Translations under genes and position numbers: made by a program
The notes under the pieces: model-generated
Seen by the model: only the letters and a program-made list of their open reading frames with translations
The model's database searches: none
What the model was told of the DNA's origin: nothing
In this document: piece after piece, positions 19,169 through 28,684 of the stretch
Position numbering within the stretch: the stretch's first letter is position 1
Layout of the letters: each line of letters opens with the position of its first letter
DNA from: Candidatus Alistipes avicola
Lineage (GTDB): Bacteria > Bacteroidota > Bacteroidia > Bacteroidales > Rikenellaceae
DNA: 64,000 bases
Assembly (NCBI GenBank): GCA_019118565.1
Contig: DWYR01000013.1
Span: forward strand, 99,650 to 163,649
Reading direction: 5' to 3'

Positions 19169-20644
19169 TTAAATCTCCTCATCGTCGGCTGCATTGAAGC
19201 CTTCGTTGATCTTGTCGAGCGTTTTCTTGAAAATATTACGCCAGTTACGCTCTTTCTTTCCGGATCCTGTCGCCTGAGTTGCTATCGTCTCCGGGGTTTC
19301 CGGCATCTCCTCCGCCTCCGGTTCGGGCTGAGGAGCCTGCTGCGTTTGCTCGACAGGCTTGGGTTGCGTTGTATTGACCGGACGGGTCGGGGCATAAGGT
19401 CGAGGTTGTGCAGGCTGGAACGGTTGTGTCGGAGGCATCGGATTGACCGGGCGACGCGACGCTGCGGCAGATCGATCCTCGATTACGTTGCATGCCCCCA
19501 ACCCTGCACCGCGAAGCAAAATTCCAACGGCTGTAACGTAAGCCGGACCGGCCACCAGTTCACGGGTCGCCTCATCCAGATTGATTTCGGGAGCGGCGAT
19601 ACGCACATCCATCCCCGTCACCCGACGGAATAACTCGTCAATATCCTTTAACTGGGCCGATCCACCCGTCAACACGATGCCGTAAGCGAGACGCTCGGCA
19701 TAACCCGACTCGCGGATCTCCTGCTGAACGAACTCGACGATATCCGTAGCGCGGGCCTCGATCACCGTAGCCAAGTTGCGTAACAGAATATCCTTCGCTT
19801 CGCGGGCCGTGCGGCCGCTGACACGAATCATCTTGTCATCGGGAGCCAATTCCGCCACGGCAGAACCATATTTGCATTTCAGACTCTCGACATGTTTCTC
19901 AGGAATGCTCTGCGAGCGGATATCCCGATTGATCGCCTTCGCTCCCATCGGGATCGTCGCAATATAACGGGGAATGCCCCGGTAATAAACCGTCACATCG
20001 GTTACGCCACCGCCGATATCGACTACGGCAACACCCTCCTCCTTTTCATCGGAGGTCAACACCGCTTCGGGTGCAGCCAGTGCATTGGCAAATACACCCA
20101 GCGAACGGACTCCCAACCGACGCAGGGCCATATCGAGCCGTTGCAACGGCGTTTTGGCACAGAGGATGAAATTGAACGTGGATGAAAGACGTTTGCAAAA
20201 CGACCCGACCGGATTACGCACCTCTTCGGCCTCATCCACCAAATAGTGCTGGGGAATACGCTCCATGATGGTTTCATCATCGGGAGCCTGCACGTTGCGC
20301 ATCCGATCGAAGAGCGCATCCACATCCCCCTGATTCACTCCATTCTGAGGATCGAACGTAAAGACATGATCCGTATGGCGGGCGCAACGGACAAACTCGC
20401 CCGAAATACCGGCATAAGCCTCCGTAATCCGCACGCCGAGTTTCTCCTCCACTTCGGCAATAGCCTCCCGAATAGCGTTTCCCGCCTGTTCGATGTTATC
20501 GATCCGACCGGCATTGACTCCTTCTACCGGTTTGGATGCCACAGCCTCGATACTCAACGAACCGTTTTCCTGTTTCGCTCCGACCAAGACCACCACATTG
20601 GACGAACCGAGGTCGATGGCAACCGTATAACTCTTCTTTTCCAC
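19169..20644 (-). CDS. ftsA: Cell division protein FtsA
   Basis: The 491-residue actin-like ATPase tethers FtsZ to the membrane. The phosphate-1 motif AIDLGSSNVVVLVG, VVDIGGGVTDVTVY and the adenosine-motif segment GIVLTGGSAQL are present. After about residue 395 comes a Pro/Thr/Gln-rich linker typical of Bacteroidota FtsA. It is followed by a basic, probably amphipathic C-terminal stretch (KKERNWRNIFKKTLDKINEGF) that would act as the membrane anchor. The start codon is GTG; I see no in-frame ATG upstream. Confidence 0.95.
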   Translation of the reverse strand: MEKKSYTVAIDLGSSNVVVLVGAKQENGSLSIEAVASKPVEGVNAGRIDNIEQAGNAIREAIAEVEEKLGVRITEAYAGISGEFVRCARHTDHVFTFDPQNGVNQGDVDALFDRMRNVQAPDDETIMERIPQHYLVDEAEEVRNPVGSFCKRLSSTFNFILCAKTPLQRLDMALRRLGVRSLGVFANALAAPEAVLTSDEKEEGVAVVDIGGGVTDVTVYYRGIPRYIATIPMGAKAINRDIRSQSIPEKHVESLKCKYGSAVAELAPDDKMIRVSGRTAREAKDILLRNLATVIEARATDIVEFVQQEIRESGYAERLAYGIVLTGGSAQLKDIDELFRRVTGMDVRIAAPEINLDEATRELVAGPAYVTAVGILLRGAGLGACNVIEDRSAAASRRPVNPMPPTQPFQPAQPRPYAPTRPVNTTQPKPVEQTQQAPQPEPEAEEMPETPETIATQATGSGKKERNWRNIFKKTLDKINEGFNAADDEEI

Positions 20645-20677
20645 TGTATCCTATCTCTTTTTTTTATTCATTTCTTT

Positions 20678-21769
20678 TTACCAGCAAACCACTTGGCCCT
20701 CGAACCGGACATCGATCGTCTTGTAACGATCCCATCCGAAACGGCTCAATCCCTTGCGATAAAACTTCAGCAACTTGTCGAATTTTTGCTCCATATTGTC
20801 CAAGCGGCCGAAGCGGATCGTATAGGCTCCGCTGCGAGGGATCAAATCCACTTCGAGAGCCCCGCTATCGGTCGTACGAGCGATGATTTGGACGATCTCC
20901 GATTGCCAAAAATCATCCTCTTCGATCCATTTTACAAAGTTAGCGAGTTTCAAGAAATCTTCGTGTCTTTTCAGGATTTTTTTTTGTACAGCCAACTCCG
21001 TTTCCTGTTTGGCGGTAATCTTGTCTATCGCCGTCTGAATCACCTGAGCCTCATAGCGGTATTTACGCCTCAACTGTTCCTTGTGCCTGCGCAACTCCTT
21101 CACCCGTTTCGAGAATGCCTCCGAAGATTCGAACCATCCTTTTTTTATGAACATGCGGCGGACCGCACGGGTATTTTCATCGTTTTGGATCTCGCGCTGA
21201 TACAGGGGATACTTCTCCCGTTCGAGCGCGGCGATCCGTTCCTGCGATTGACGAATTCGCTCCTGGGTGAACGCCTCGGCACTTCCCACATAAGCGGGCG
21301 GGAAAAGCGGACGGTAAGAGCCTGTCACCACAGGGACATAAACGGCCGAATTGCGGGGTACGGCAAAGACATAACCCTCCTCGGTTACATACGAATTGTA
21401 ACCGTCCAGCAACAGACGCATGAGCGGAGTGCGTTGAGTGACCGAAATATCGAGTGTCCCCGAATAGGAAACCGAGGCATGGGCATCGGATACGAACCCG
21501 TTTTCGGATACCAAACGTTCGATCGCACCCAAATCTACCTTTCCGATCTTCTCACCAATCGTCTTGATTCCGCTGCGTGCTACCCACTCCTTGACCGTCG
21601 CCCCGGAGACGAGCCTTTTCTGCGAAGTACTGTCCACCACCTCGACCTCGATTCGCTCCACCGCCTGATCGGCACGATGCCGACGCACCCGTCCGCCCGC
21701 AAACAGCAGGTAGACGAAAACGGCCGCCCAGAGCAGTCCCAACAACGTATATTTCAAATACTTGTTCAT
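20678..21769 (-). CDS. ftsQ: Cell division protein FtsQ/DivIB with a large charged insertion
   Basis: 363 residues: a single membrane helix at about 8-24, then the periplasmic POTRA-like and FtsQ domains. The conserved C-terminal half runs from FVKWIEEDDFWQSEIVQI (about 278-295) to the end (GWDRYKTIDVRFEGQVVC). From memory, Bacteroidales FtsQ proteins are near 240-250 residues. The extra length lies at about residues 156-270, a Lys/Arg/Glu/Gln-rich stretch predicted to be helical or coiled coil. The gene sits between murC and ftsA as expected, which supports the assignment. Confidence 0.88.
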   Translation of the reverse strand: MNKYLKYTLLGLLWAAVFVYLLFAGGRVRRHRADQAVERIEVEVVDSTSQKRLVSGATVKEWVARSGIKTIGEKIGKVDLGAIERLVSENGFVSDAHASVSYSGTLDISVTQRTPLMRLLLDGYNSYVTEEGYVFAVPRNSAVYVPVVTGSYRPLFPPAYVGSAEAFTQERIRQSQERIAALEREKYPLYQREIQNDENTRAVRRMFIKKGWFESSEAFSKRVKELRRHKEQLRRKYRYEAQVIQTAIDKITAKQETELAVQKKILKRHEDFLKLANFVKWIEEDDFWQSEIVQIIARTTDSGALEVDLIPRSGAYTIRFGRLDNMEQKFDKLLKFYRKGLSRFGWDRYKTIDVRFEGQVVCW

Positions 21770-21801
21770 CGGGTCGAGGTCTTGCTATACGTTTCTCCCC
21801 A

Positions 21802-23187
21802 TCAGGATTTCAACCGCAAAACTTCGGCCAAAGCCCCGCAGCAGGCATCGATATTGCCGGCTCCGAAGCTGACAACCACATCGGTATCCATCGCGGCGAT
21901 CCGGTCGGCCAACTCCGCCCGGTCGCACAACGACCAGGGTAGCCGAAGCAACCGCCCGATCATTTCGGACTCGACCCCCTCGATCGGCTCCTCGCGTGCC
22001 GGATAGATCGGCAGCAGCACCACTTGATCGGCCTGCGAAAGAGCCTCGGCGAACTCCCGGTAGAAATCCCGCGTACGGGTATAGAGGTGCGGCTGGAAGA
22101 TGGCCGTCAAGCGCCGTCCGGGAAACATCTTCTTGACCGACGTGATCGTGGCAGCCAACTCGCGCGGATGGTGCGCATAATCATCCATGTAGACCTGACG
22201 GGGGGTATTCACATAGAACTCGAATCGCCGTTTCACCCCGGAGAACGAGGCCAGTCCGCGACGGATCCGCTCCTCGTCGAACGGTTCGCCGTCGCGCTGC
22301 GTGGCACACCAGAGGGCCGCCACCGCCGCTACGGCATTCTCGACATTGATCCAACCGGGAATTCCGAGACGGCACCCCTTCACGACACGATCGGGCGTCA
22401 CCAGATCGAAACGATAGTAACCCCCTTCGAGCAGTTCGATGTCACGGGCATAGAAGTCGCAGGGCTCGTCATACGCGTAGCGATAGACCCTCACACCGGG
22501 ATTGTCGAAGTGCAACTCCACCCCTTGCTTGATTACCAACGCACCGCCGTGGCGGATCTGGCCGACGAACTGCGAAAAGGCCTCCTTCAGCGCCTCGTGC
22601 GTCCCGTAGATATCCAGATGGTCCGCATCGGCCGAGGTGATTACCGCCACATCAGGCCACAGACGCAGGAACGAACGGTCGAACTCATCGGCCTCGACCG
22701 CCATACGGGCCCCCTTGCCGAGCACCAGGTTGCTCGAAAAGTTTTTCGAAATTCCGCCGAGGAAAGCATTGCCGCCTCCGGTTACCTCGCGGTTGAGCCA
22801 GGCGATGAGCGTCGTGGTCGTGGTTTTGCCGTGTGTACCGGCCACCGCCATCACGAACTTACCGTGCGCGAGGTAGCCGAGCATCTGGGAACGTTTGACC
22901 ACCTTGTATCCGTTACGCTCGAAATAGAGCAGTTCGGCATGGTCCGCCGGGACGGCTGGCGTGTAGACAACGATCGTCTTCTCCGGATTCAGGAACGAAC
23001 CCGGTATCAGGGAGACCCGCTCCTCGTAGTGGATCAGGGCTCCCTCCCGTTCGAGCGCCTCGGTCAGCGGCGTACAGGTACGGTCGTATCCGGCCACCCG
23101 CTTGCCTTCGTGCATGAAGTAACGCGCCAGGGCACTCATGCCGATGCCGCCGATTCCCAAAAAATATACGTTTGAAAACTCTTTCAT
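21802..23187 (-). CDS. murC: UDP-N-acetylmuramate-L-alanine ligase MurC
   Basis: A 461-residue cytoplasmic ATP-dependent ligase adding L-Ala to UDP-MurNAc. It has the N-terminal Rossmann motif FLGIGGIGMSALA, the ATP-binding loop GTHGKTTTT (about residues 117-125), and the ligase C-domain with YAHHPRE. I chose the ATG giving MKEFSNVYFLG; a GTG at 23196 would add three residues. It follows murG by 10 bases. Confidence 0.95.
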   Translation of the reverse strand: MKEFSNVYFLGIGGIGMSALARYFMHEGKRVAGYDRTCTPLTEALEREGALIHYEERVSLIPGSFLNPEKTIVVYTPAVPADHAELLYFERNGYKVVKRSQMLGYLAHGKFVMAVAGTHGKTTTTTLIAWLNREVTGGGNAFLGGISKNFSSNLVLGKGARMAVEADEFDRSFLRLWPDVAVITSADADHLDIYGTHEALKEAFSQFVGQIRHGGALVIKQGVELHFDNPGVRVYRYAYDEPCDFYARDIELLEGGYYRFDLVTPDRVVKGCRLGIPGWINVENAVAAVAALWCATQRDGEPFDEERIRRGLASFSGVKRRFEFYVNTPRQVYMDDYAHHPRELAATITSVKKMFPGRRLTAIFQPHLYTRTRDFYREFAEALSQADQVVLLPIYPAREEPIEGVESEMIGRLLRLPWSLCDRAELADRIAAMDTDVVVSFGAGNIDACCGALAEVLRLKS

Positions 23188-23197
23188 AACTTTCACT

Positions 23198-24310
23198 CTA
23201 TTTACGCCCCTTTTCGAGCTGACGCAGGATCTGATCGACGATCCGATCGGCCGAATCGGCGATGGCCAGCGCCTCGATGTTGCGGCTCAGGGAGGCCAGC
23301 CGCTCCCGATCGCCGAGCAACGCCTCGGCCTCCTGCATGGCACTTGCTACGGCCTGCGCGTCGGGGACCAGTCGGGCAGCCCCCTTGTCGGCCAGGGCAC
23401 GGGCATTCTTGGTCTGATGGTCCTCCGCCACATTGGGCGAGGGGACGAAAATCACGGGTTTCGCCACCAGGCAGAGTTCCGACACGGTGCAGGCTCCGCT
23501 GCGCGAGATCACCAAATCGGCCGCCGCATAGGCGTAATCCATCCGGTCGATGAAAGCTCCCTGCCAGATATTTCCGGTCGGGTGGGCCGCCAAAAAATCA
23601 CGCATCTCCCGCTCGTAGTACTTACCGGTTTGCCAGATCACCTGTACGGGAGCCTTCCCCTCGTGTTTCAGAATCCAGGCTTTCATCATCTCGTTGAGCG
23701 TACGTGTACCGAGCGATCCGCCCACAACAAGCAGCACGGGCATCCCCTCCTTCAGTCCGAAATGCGCCAACGCCTCCGTCCGGTCGGCTCCCGTCTTCGA
23801 AAAACGGCCCCGAAGCGGATTTCCCGTCATGACCAGCTTCTCCTTCGGGAAGAAGCGCTCCATACCGTCGTACGAAACACAAATCGTCCGGGCCCCCTTG
23901 GCCAGGATCTTATTGGTTACACCCGCATAGGAGTTCTGCTCCTGGATGATGGTCGGGACTCCCATCCGCTGAGCTGCCCACAACACCGGGGCACTGGCAT
24001 ATCCGCCGAACCCGACTACAATATCGGCCCCGAAGTCGCGGATTACGCACCGTGCACGCCGAATACTCTTGAGTACCTTGAACGGGACCAACAGATTGTG
24101 CCAGTCGAGCCGGCGTTGCATACCGGCAATAGGCAACCCGACGATACGATAGCCCAACTGCGGCACCTTCTCCATCTCCATCTTCCCTTCGGCACCGACA
24201 AAAAGGATCTCGACCTGATCGCCCAGACGCCGTTCGAGCGCCTCGGCAACGGCAACGGCCGGGTAGATATGTCCACCCGTACCGCCTCCCGAAACAATGA
24301 TTTTATACAT
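23198..24310 (-). CDS. murG: UDP-GlcNAc:undecaprenyl-PP-MurNAc-pentapeptide transferase MurG
   Basis: A 370-residue GT28 glycosyltransferase that makes lipid II at the inner face of the membrane. The GGGTGGHIYPA loop (residues 8-18), GFGGYASAPVL and the donor-binding region (ISRSGACTVSEL) are clear. The start is the ATG giving MYKIIVSGGGTG, since the frame extends upstream only through a poorly supported sequence. It is the first dcw gene here; yifB, not ftsW, lies 23 bases upstream. Confidence 0.95.
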   Translation of the reverse strand: MYKIIVSGGGTGGHIYPAVAVAEALERRLGDQVEILFVGAEGKMEMEKVPQLGYRIVGLPIAGMQRRLDWHNLLVPFKVLKSIRRARCVIRDFGADIVVGFGGYASAPVLWAAQRMGVPTIIQEQNSYAGVTNKILAKGARTICVSYDGMERFFPKEKLVMTGNPLRGRFSKTGADRTEALAHFGLKEGMPVLLVVGGSLGTRTLNEMMKAWILKHEGKAPVQVIWQTGKYYEREMRDFLAAHPTGNIWQGAFIDRMDYAYAAADLVISRSGACTVSELCLVAKPVIFVPSPNVAEDHQTKNARALADKGAARLVPDAQAVASAMQEAEALLGDRERLASLSRNIEALAIADSADRIVDQILRQLEKGRK

Positions 24311-24333
24311 GACCGTATATTTTTTTAACTTCT

Positions 24334-25875
24334 CTATCTTCCCCAACTGCCCCGATCGAGCGAGCGGTAATTGATCGCCTCGGCCAGATGTGCCGTACCG
24401 ATCCGTTCTGCGTGATCCAGATCGGCGATCGTCCTTGCGACCTTGATGATCCGGTCATAGGCACGCGCCGAAAGATCCAGACGCACCATCGCCTGTTCGA
24501 GCAGCCGTCGCGCCTCGTCCGAAAGCGGACAGAATTCGCGCAGCATCTTTGCATTCATCATGGCGTTCGTATAGATGCCCGGCACCTCGCGGAACCGTTC
24601 GGCCTGCACCTTCCGCGCCCGGATGACCCGCTCGCGGATCGCCGCACTCGACTCGGCGGGGCGGCTCTCCGAAATCTCGCCGATGGCCACCGGTGTCACC
24701 TCCACCTGCAGGTCGATGCGGTCGAGCAGCGGACCCGAAATACGCCCCATATAGCGGTGCACCGCTCCGGGCGGACAGGTACACTCCCGGCTCGGATGGT
24801 TGTAGTAACCGCACGGACAGGGATTCATTGCCGCCACGAGGGTGAAATTGGCAGGATATTCGACGCTGTATTTCGCCCGCGACACGACGATCTTCTTATC
24901 CTCGAGCGGCTGGCGGAGCACCTCCAGCACACTGCGCCCGAATTCGGGCAGCTCATCCAGGAAGAGGACTCCGTTGTGGGCCAGCGACACCTCGCCCGGC
25001 TGGGGCGACTGTCCCCCGCCGATGAGCGCCACCTGCGAGGTCATGTGGTGCGGAGCCCGGAAAGGACGCTGCCACAGCAACCCCCGCACCGAACCCAGTT
25101 TCCCGGCCACCGAATGGATTTTGGTCGTCTCCAGCGCCTCCTCCACACTCAACGGCGGCAGGATGGTCGGAATCCGTCGGGCCAACATCGTCTTGCCCGA
25201 TCCGGGAGCCCCGATCATCAGGACGTTATGCCCGCCCGCCGCAGCGATCTCCAACGCCCGCTTGACGGCGCTCTGCCCCTTGACATCGGCAAAATCCTCG
25301 GCATAGCGGCCCGACTCGACCTCCGATGCCTTCATATCCATCGGGACGACAGGCTCGAACACACGCTGTCCGTTCAGCAGGTCGATCACCTCGCTCAGGG
25401 TTTGCAGGCCATAGACCTCCAACCCCTCGACCACAGCTGCTTCGGCTGCATTTCCGGCCGGAACGATCAGATGGCGCAACCCCTCCTCACGCGCCTTGGC
25501 CGCAATGGGCAGCACTCCGCGCACCGGCCGCAGCGAACCGTCAAGCGACAACTCGCCCACGAGCATCGTCTGCTCCAGCATCCGGTCGTTCACCTCGCCC
25601 ATCGCCGCCAGAATCCCGACAGCAATCGGCAGGTCGAAACCGGCCCCCTCCTTGCGCAGGTCGGCCGGAGCCAGGTTCACGACGATCTTGCGCCCCGACA
25701 TCTTGCGGCCCGAATTCTCAAAAGCCGCCCGGATACGCTGTTCGCTCTCCTTGACGGCATTGTCGGGCAGGCCGACCAGATAGAGTCCCAGTCCGCCGCC
25801 CGTGAGATTTACCTCGACGGTCACCTTCAGGGCATCGATTCCGACAATAGCCCCTGCATATGTTTTGACAAACAT
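24334..25875 (-). CDS. YifB/ComM family Mg-chelatase-like AAA ATPase
   Basis: 513 residues: an N-terminal ChlI/Lon-protease-like domain (about 1-170), an AAA core with Walker A GAPGSGKTM (222-230) and a C-terminal Mg-chelatase-related domain with the Cys-rich NPCPCGYYNHPSRECTCPP segment. ComM-type proteins act as branch-migration helicases in natural transformation. In organisms with no known competence the role is open. It lies between dnaB (82 bases) and murG (23 bases) on the same strand. Confidence 0.9.
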   Translation of the reverse strand: MFVKTYAGAIVGIDALKVTVEVNLTGGGLGLYLVGLPDNAVKESEQRIRAAFENSGRKMSGRKIVVNLAPADLRKEGAGFDLPIAVGILAAMGEVNDRMLEQTMLVGELSLDGSLRPVRGVLPIAAKAREEGLRHLIVPAGNAAEAAVVEGLEVYGLQTLSEVIDLLNGQRVFEPVVPMDMKASEVESGRYAEDFADVKGQSAVKRALEIAAAGGHNVLMIGAPGSGKTMLARRIPTILPPLSVEEALETTKIHSVAGKLGSVRGLLWQRPFRAPHHMTSQVALIGGGQSPQPGEVSLAHNGVLFLDELPEFGRSVLEVLRQPLEDKKIVVSRAKYSVEYPANFTLVAAMNPCPCGYYNHPSRECTCPPGAVHRYMGRISGPLLDRIDLQVEVTPVAIGEISESRPAESSAAIRERVIRARKVQAERFREVPGIYTNAMMNAKMLREFCPLSDEARRLLEQAMVRLDLSARAYDRIIKVARTIADLDHAERIGTAHLAEAINYRSLDRGSWGR

Positions 25876-25957
25876 TCTCCTTTTCTCTCCTTTTCAAACA
25901 TCCCCTGTCGGGACGTATCCATCGATTCCTCTCGAAGGGAGAACTCCCGTCTAACCC

Positions 25958-27523
25958 TTAAAACGGCTCCTCTTCGGTCAAATCGACCGCTCCGGTTGCA
26001 ATCGGACGTGTCGCGAACTCATCGGGAATTCCGCTCATCGAGCTCAATCCGGCATTCGAGTCACTCGCCACATCCTCGTACTGTCCCATCGACGAACGCG
26101 ACCCGCCCGACTCCGGCAGCAGCGTCTCGTCCACATCGGCAAAACGCGCCTGATCCTTCAGGAAGCGCAGGTTCACGTCCGTAACGGCACCGTTACGGTG
26201 CTTGGCGATGATGATCTCGGCCATGCCCGCTGTCGGCATACCGTTCTCGTCCTGCGTAATGCCGTAATACTCGGGACGGTGGATAAAGGCCACGATATCG
26301 GCATCCTGCTCGATGGCACCCGACTCTCGCAGGTCGGAGAGCTGCGGGCGTTTCGAGCCGCCGCGCAACTCGGTCGAACGATTCAACTGCGACAGGGCGA
26401 TGATCGGCACGTTCAACTCCTTGGCGATCGCCTTCAGCGTCCGCGAAATGAACGAGACCTCCTGTTCGCGGTTTCCCTTCGAATCCTGCGCACCGCCGGT
26501 CATCAGTTGCAGGTAGTCGATGATAATGATCTGAATATCGTTGTGTATCTTCAGCCGTCGCGCCTTTGAGCGGAACTCGAAGACCGACAGAGCCGGCGTA
26601 TCGTCGATGTAGAGCGGTGCCGCACCGAGCGGCTTGGTCGCCGATTCGAGGTGGCGCCACTGTTCGGGTGTCAAACGGCCGCTCTTGATATCGTTGGCCG
26701 GCAGACCCGTCTCGGCGACGATCAGACGCATCATCAACTGTACCGAGGACATCTCAAGCGAGAAGAAGGCGACGGGACGTTCATGCTCCACGGCCATGTT
26801 GCGCGCCATCGAGAGCACGAAAGCAGTCTTACCCATCGACGGGCGGGCCGCCACGATGATCAGGTCCGAAAGCTGCCAACCGAGCGTCACCCGGTCGATG
26901 GCCATGAATCCGGATGGCACGCCGTTGAAGGCACTCGTATTCTTCGAAGCCTCCTCGATCTGCATCATGGCTTTGGCCAACAGATCCTTGGCCGACTGCA
27001 CCGAACGTTTCACGTGTCCCTCGGCCACCTTGAAGATCTCACTCTCGGCAAACCCGATCAGATCCGTTACGTCGGTCGATTCGTCGTACGAACGGCGCTG
27101 GATCTCGGTTGCCGAGCGGATCAGCTCCCGCTGGACGTATTTCTGAGCGATGATCTTGGCATGGAACTCCACATTGGCCGCCGAGCCCACCTTCTGGGTC
27201 AGCTGTGCCAGGTAAGAGGCTCCGCCCACCTTCTGAAGCTCCTTGCGGACCTTGAGTCGTTCGGTTACCGTATAGAGGTCGATCGGTTTCAACTCGGTCG
27301 AGAGCTCCTCGATAGCCCGGTAGATAAGGCGGTGCTCCTCGGTATAGAAGGCATCGGCCGTCAGGAACTCCTGCACGGTAATGATACTGTCCTTCTCGAG
27401 CATCAGGGCTCCGAGGACCGCCTCCTCCAGTTCAACGGCCTGCGGAGGCACGTTGCCCGGCGTATCGGTCATCGCTGCAAAGGCCTCGCGGTTACGCGAA
27501 GCCGGGGTATATTCTTTAGCCAT
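25958..27523 (-). CDS. dnaB: Replicative DNA helicase DnaB
   Basis: The 521-residue hexameric helicase unwinds the replication fork. An N-terminal DnaB domain (PPQAVELEEAVLGALMLE) is followed by a RecA-like motor with Walker A in AARPSMGKTAF, Walker B IIIIDYLQLM and the C-terminal arginine-finger region. It lacks an intein. The start is ATG at 27523; a TTG two codons earlier is less likely. The C-terminus has a short acidic tail. A full -33/-7 promoter lies just upstream. Confidence 0.96.
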   Translation of the reverse strand: MAKEYTPASRNREAFAAMTDTPGNVPPQAVELEEAVLGALMLEKDSIITVQEFLTADAFYTEEHRLIYRAIEELSTELKPIDLYTVTERLKVRKELQKVGGASYLAQLTQKVGSAANVEFHAKIIAQKYVQRELIRSATEIQRRSYDESTDVTDLIGFAESEIFKVAEGHVKRSVQSAKDLLAKAMMQIEEASKNTSAFNGVPSGFMAIDRVTLGWQLSDLIIVAARPSMGKTAFVLSMARNMAVEHERPVAFFSLEMSSVQLMMRLIVAETGLPANDIKSGRLTPEQWRHLESATKPLGAAPLYIDDTPALSVFEFRSKARRLKIHNDIQIIIIDYLQLMTGGAQDSKGNREQEVSFISRTLKAIAKELNVPIIALSQLNRSTELRGGSKRPQLSDLRESGAIEQDADIVAFIHRPEYYGITQDENGMPTAGMAEIIIAKHRNGAVTDVNLRFLKDQARFADVDETLLPESGGSRSSMGQYEDVASDSNAGLSSMSGIPDEFATRPIATGAVDLTEEEPF

Positions 27524-27546
27524 TTTCAACGTGGATTTTCAACTTT

Positions 27547-27577
27547 CAAAGGTAGACAAACAAGGCGATATTTCAAA
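27547..27577 (-). promoter_or_regulatory. Bacteroidota promoter of dnaB
   Basis: On the minus strand a TTTG -33 box (27577-27574) and a TACCTTTG -7 box (27554-27547) are separated by exactly 19 bases. The -7 box lies 23 bases before the dnaB ATG. It may drive the whole dnaB-yifB-murG-ftsZ run. Confidence 0.75.
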
Positions 27578-27657
27578 GCGCATCCCTGCTGTTTCCCACT
27601 AAAAAACACGAGCCGGCACAGCGGTCTGATTCACATTTTGTTCCAGTACGGAATTCA

Positions 27658-28278
27658 TCAACAAAATGCACCGACCAGAATCGGGACGCTGACTTCCAGC
27701 ACGATACCGTGCAAAAGGGCCAACGGGACCAGATCGGCTCCCGAATAGCGGGCGATCGAGGGGAGGCAAATATCCATCGACGTAACACCGGCGACCGAGA
27801 TCGGGGCCATCCGTCCTCCCACCCGGGAAAAGAGCGGCATACCGAACAGGGCGATCATCTCACGGATGACGTTGGTGAGCAGCGCCACCGTTGCCAATTC
27901 GGCCGCCCCCTGCACCCCGAGCGAGGCACTCTTCAGGTCGGCAATCAGCACCGACGAGAGCGAATAGTATCCGAATCCGCTTCCCACGGCCAGACAGTCC
28001 CTCAGGCTGAGTCCCCGGAGCAGGAATACTCCGAGAACCGAAAAGAGCAGCGTGCCGACGATTGTAAAGAGCGGCAGCAGCAACATCTTCCAACGGAAGG
28101 TCCGCAACATATATTGCAGGTCATCGCCGCTGCCGAGTCCCAGCCCGACCAATAGGATCAACAACGAGAGGATCGCCATCGGCAGATCGGGACTAAGCAG
28201 CCACGCGGGGGCTATGTCGGCATAGCCGATCGCCACGCCGGCCGCAAAGAATGCAAAAACGATCAGATTCTCTTTCAT
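27658..28278 (-). CDS. LysO family lysine exporter, C-terminal module
   Basis: 206 residues with about five or six hydrophobic helices; GSGFGYYSLSSVLIADL and VTSMDICLPSIARYSG are LysO (DUF340) family blocks. LysO exports lysine and its toxic analogues across the inner membrane. The E. coli protein is one chain of about 300 residues. Here the N-terminal part is a separate gene just upstream, joined by a 4-base ATGA overlap, so both halves are probably made together. The separate arrangement is common in Bacteroidota as far as I recall. Confidence 0.82.
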   Translation of the reverse strand: MKENLIVFAFFAAGVAIGYADIAPAWLLSPDLPMAILSLLILLVGLGLGSGDDLQYMLRTFRWKMLLLPLFTIVGTLLFSVLGVFLLRGLSLRDCLAVGSGFGYYSLSSVLIADLKSASLGVQGAAELATVALLTNVIREMIALFGMPLFSRVGGRMAPISVAGVTSMDICLPSIARYSGADLVPLALLHGIVLEVSVPILVGAFC

Positions 28279-28553
28279 TGCTCACCTCCTTTCCTGAACA
28301 CCAGGCGACGTGCGACAAGGACAGCCGCCAAACTGCCAACCACTCCGAGACAAGCAAGCACCACAGCCTGCCAACCGAATAGTCCGAAATCGGCTATCAA
28401 CTCGCGATTGGATCCGATCGAAACGCCGAAGACGAAAAGCAACGCCCACACGACGAACCGCAAGCCCCGATCCGCTTTCCGGACCAACGGCCAGCGACGG
28501 AGCAGATACCCTGCTCCGACTCCCATAAAAAGCAGAAAAACGATACGAAACAT
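28275..28553 (-). CDS. LysO family lysine exporter, N-terminal module
   Basis: 92 residues with three hydrophobic helices (about 3-17, 31-46, 56-80), matching the N-terminal part of LysO; WALLFVFGVSIGSNRELI is the typical block. The frame remains open upstream to 28823, but that extension crosses the promoter and the end of comF. The ATG at 28553 (MFRIVFLLFMG) is therefore the start. It has a leader of about 125 bases with a strong hairpin. Confidence 0.8.
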   Translation of the reverse strand: MFRIVFLLFMGVGAGYLLRRWPLVRKADRGLRFVVWALLFVFGVSIGSNRELIADFGLFGWQAVVLACLGVVGSLAAVLVARRLVFRKGGEQ

Positions 28554-28631
28554 AAACGAATGACAGTTAAAAATACCGGCCCGGAACAGATAAAAGGCTG
28601 CCTCCGGCCGGAAGGTGAAAACAAACAGACA

Positions 28632-28679
28632 GGACAGCAGGCAGACCGTACCAGAAATGGTACGCAACCTGCGCCGTCC
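28632..28679 (-). ncRNA. Structured 5' leader hairpin upstream of the lysO pair
   Basis: Nested inverted repeats lie right at the predicted transcription start. An outer stem GGAC/GTCC, a middle stem GCAGG/CCTGC and an inner perfect hairpin GTACCA-TTTC-TGGTAC (minus strand) stack with small internal loops. A U-rich stretch (TGTCTGTTTGTTTT) follows in the transcript, so it could be an attenuator. I do not recognise it as a known riboswitch. Confidence 0.45.
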
Positions 28680-28684
28680 AGAGG

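Noticed and set aside
20246..22006. A 586-codon open frame on the plus strand opposite ftsA and ftsQ
   Set aside because: It is antisense to two well-supported division genes, and its composition (His/Arg/Gln-rich) is that of a shadow frame in GC-rich DNA. It has no motifs or promoter.
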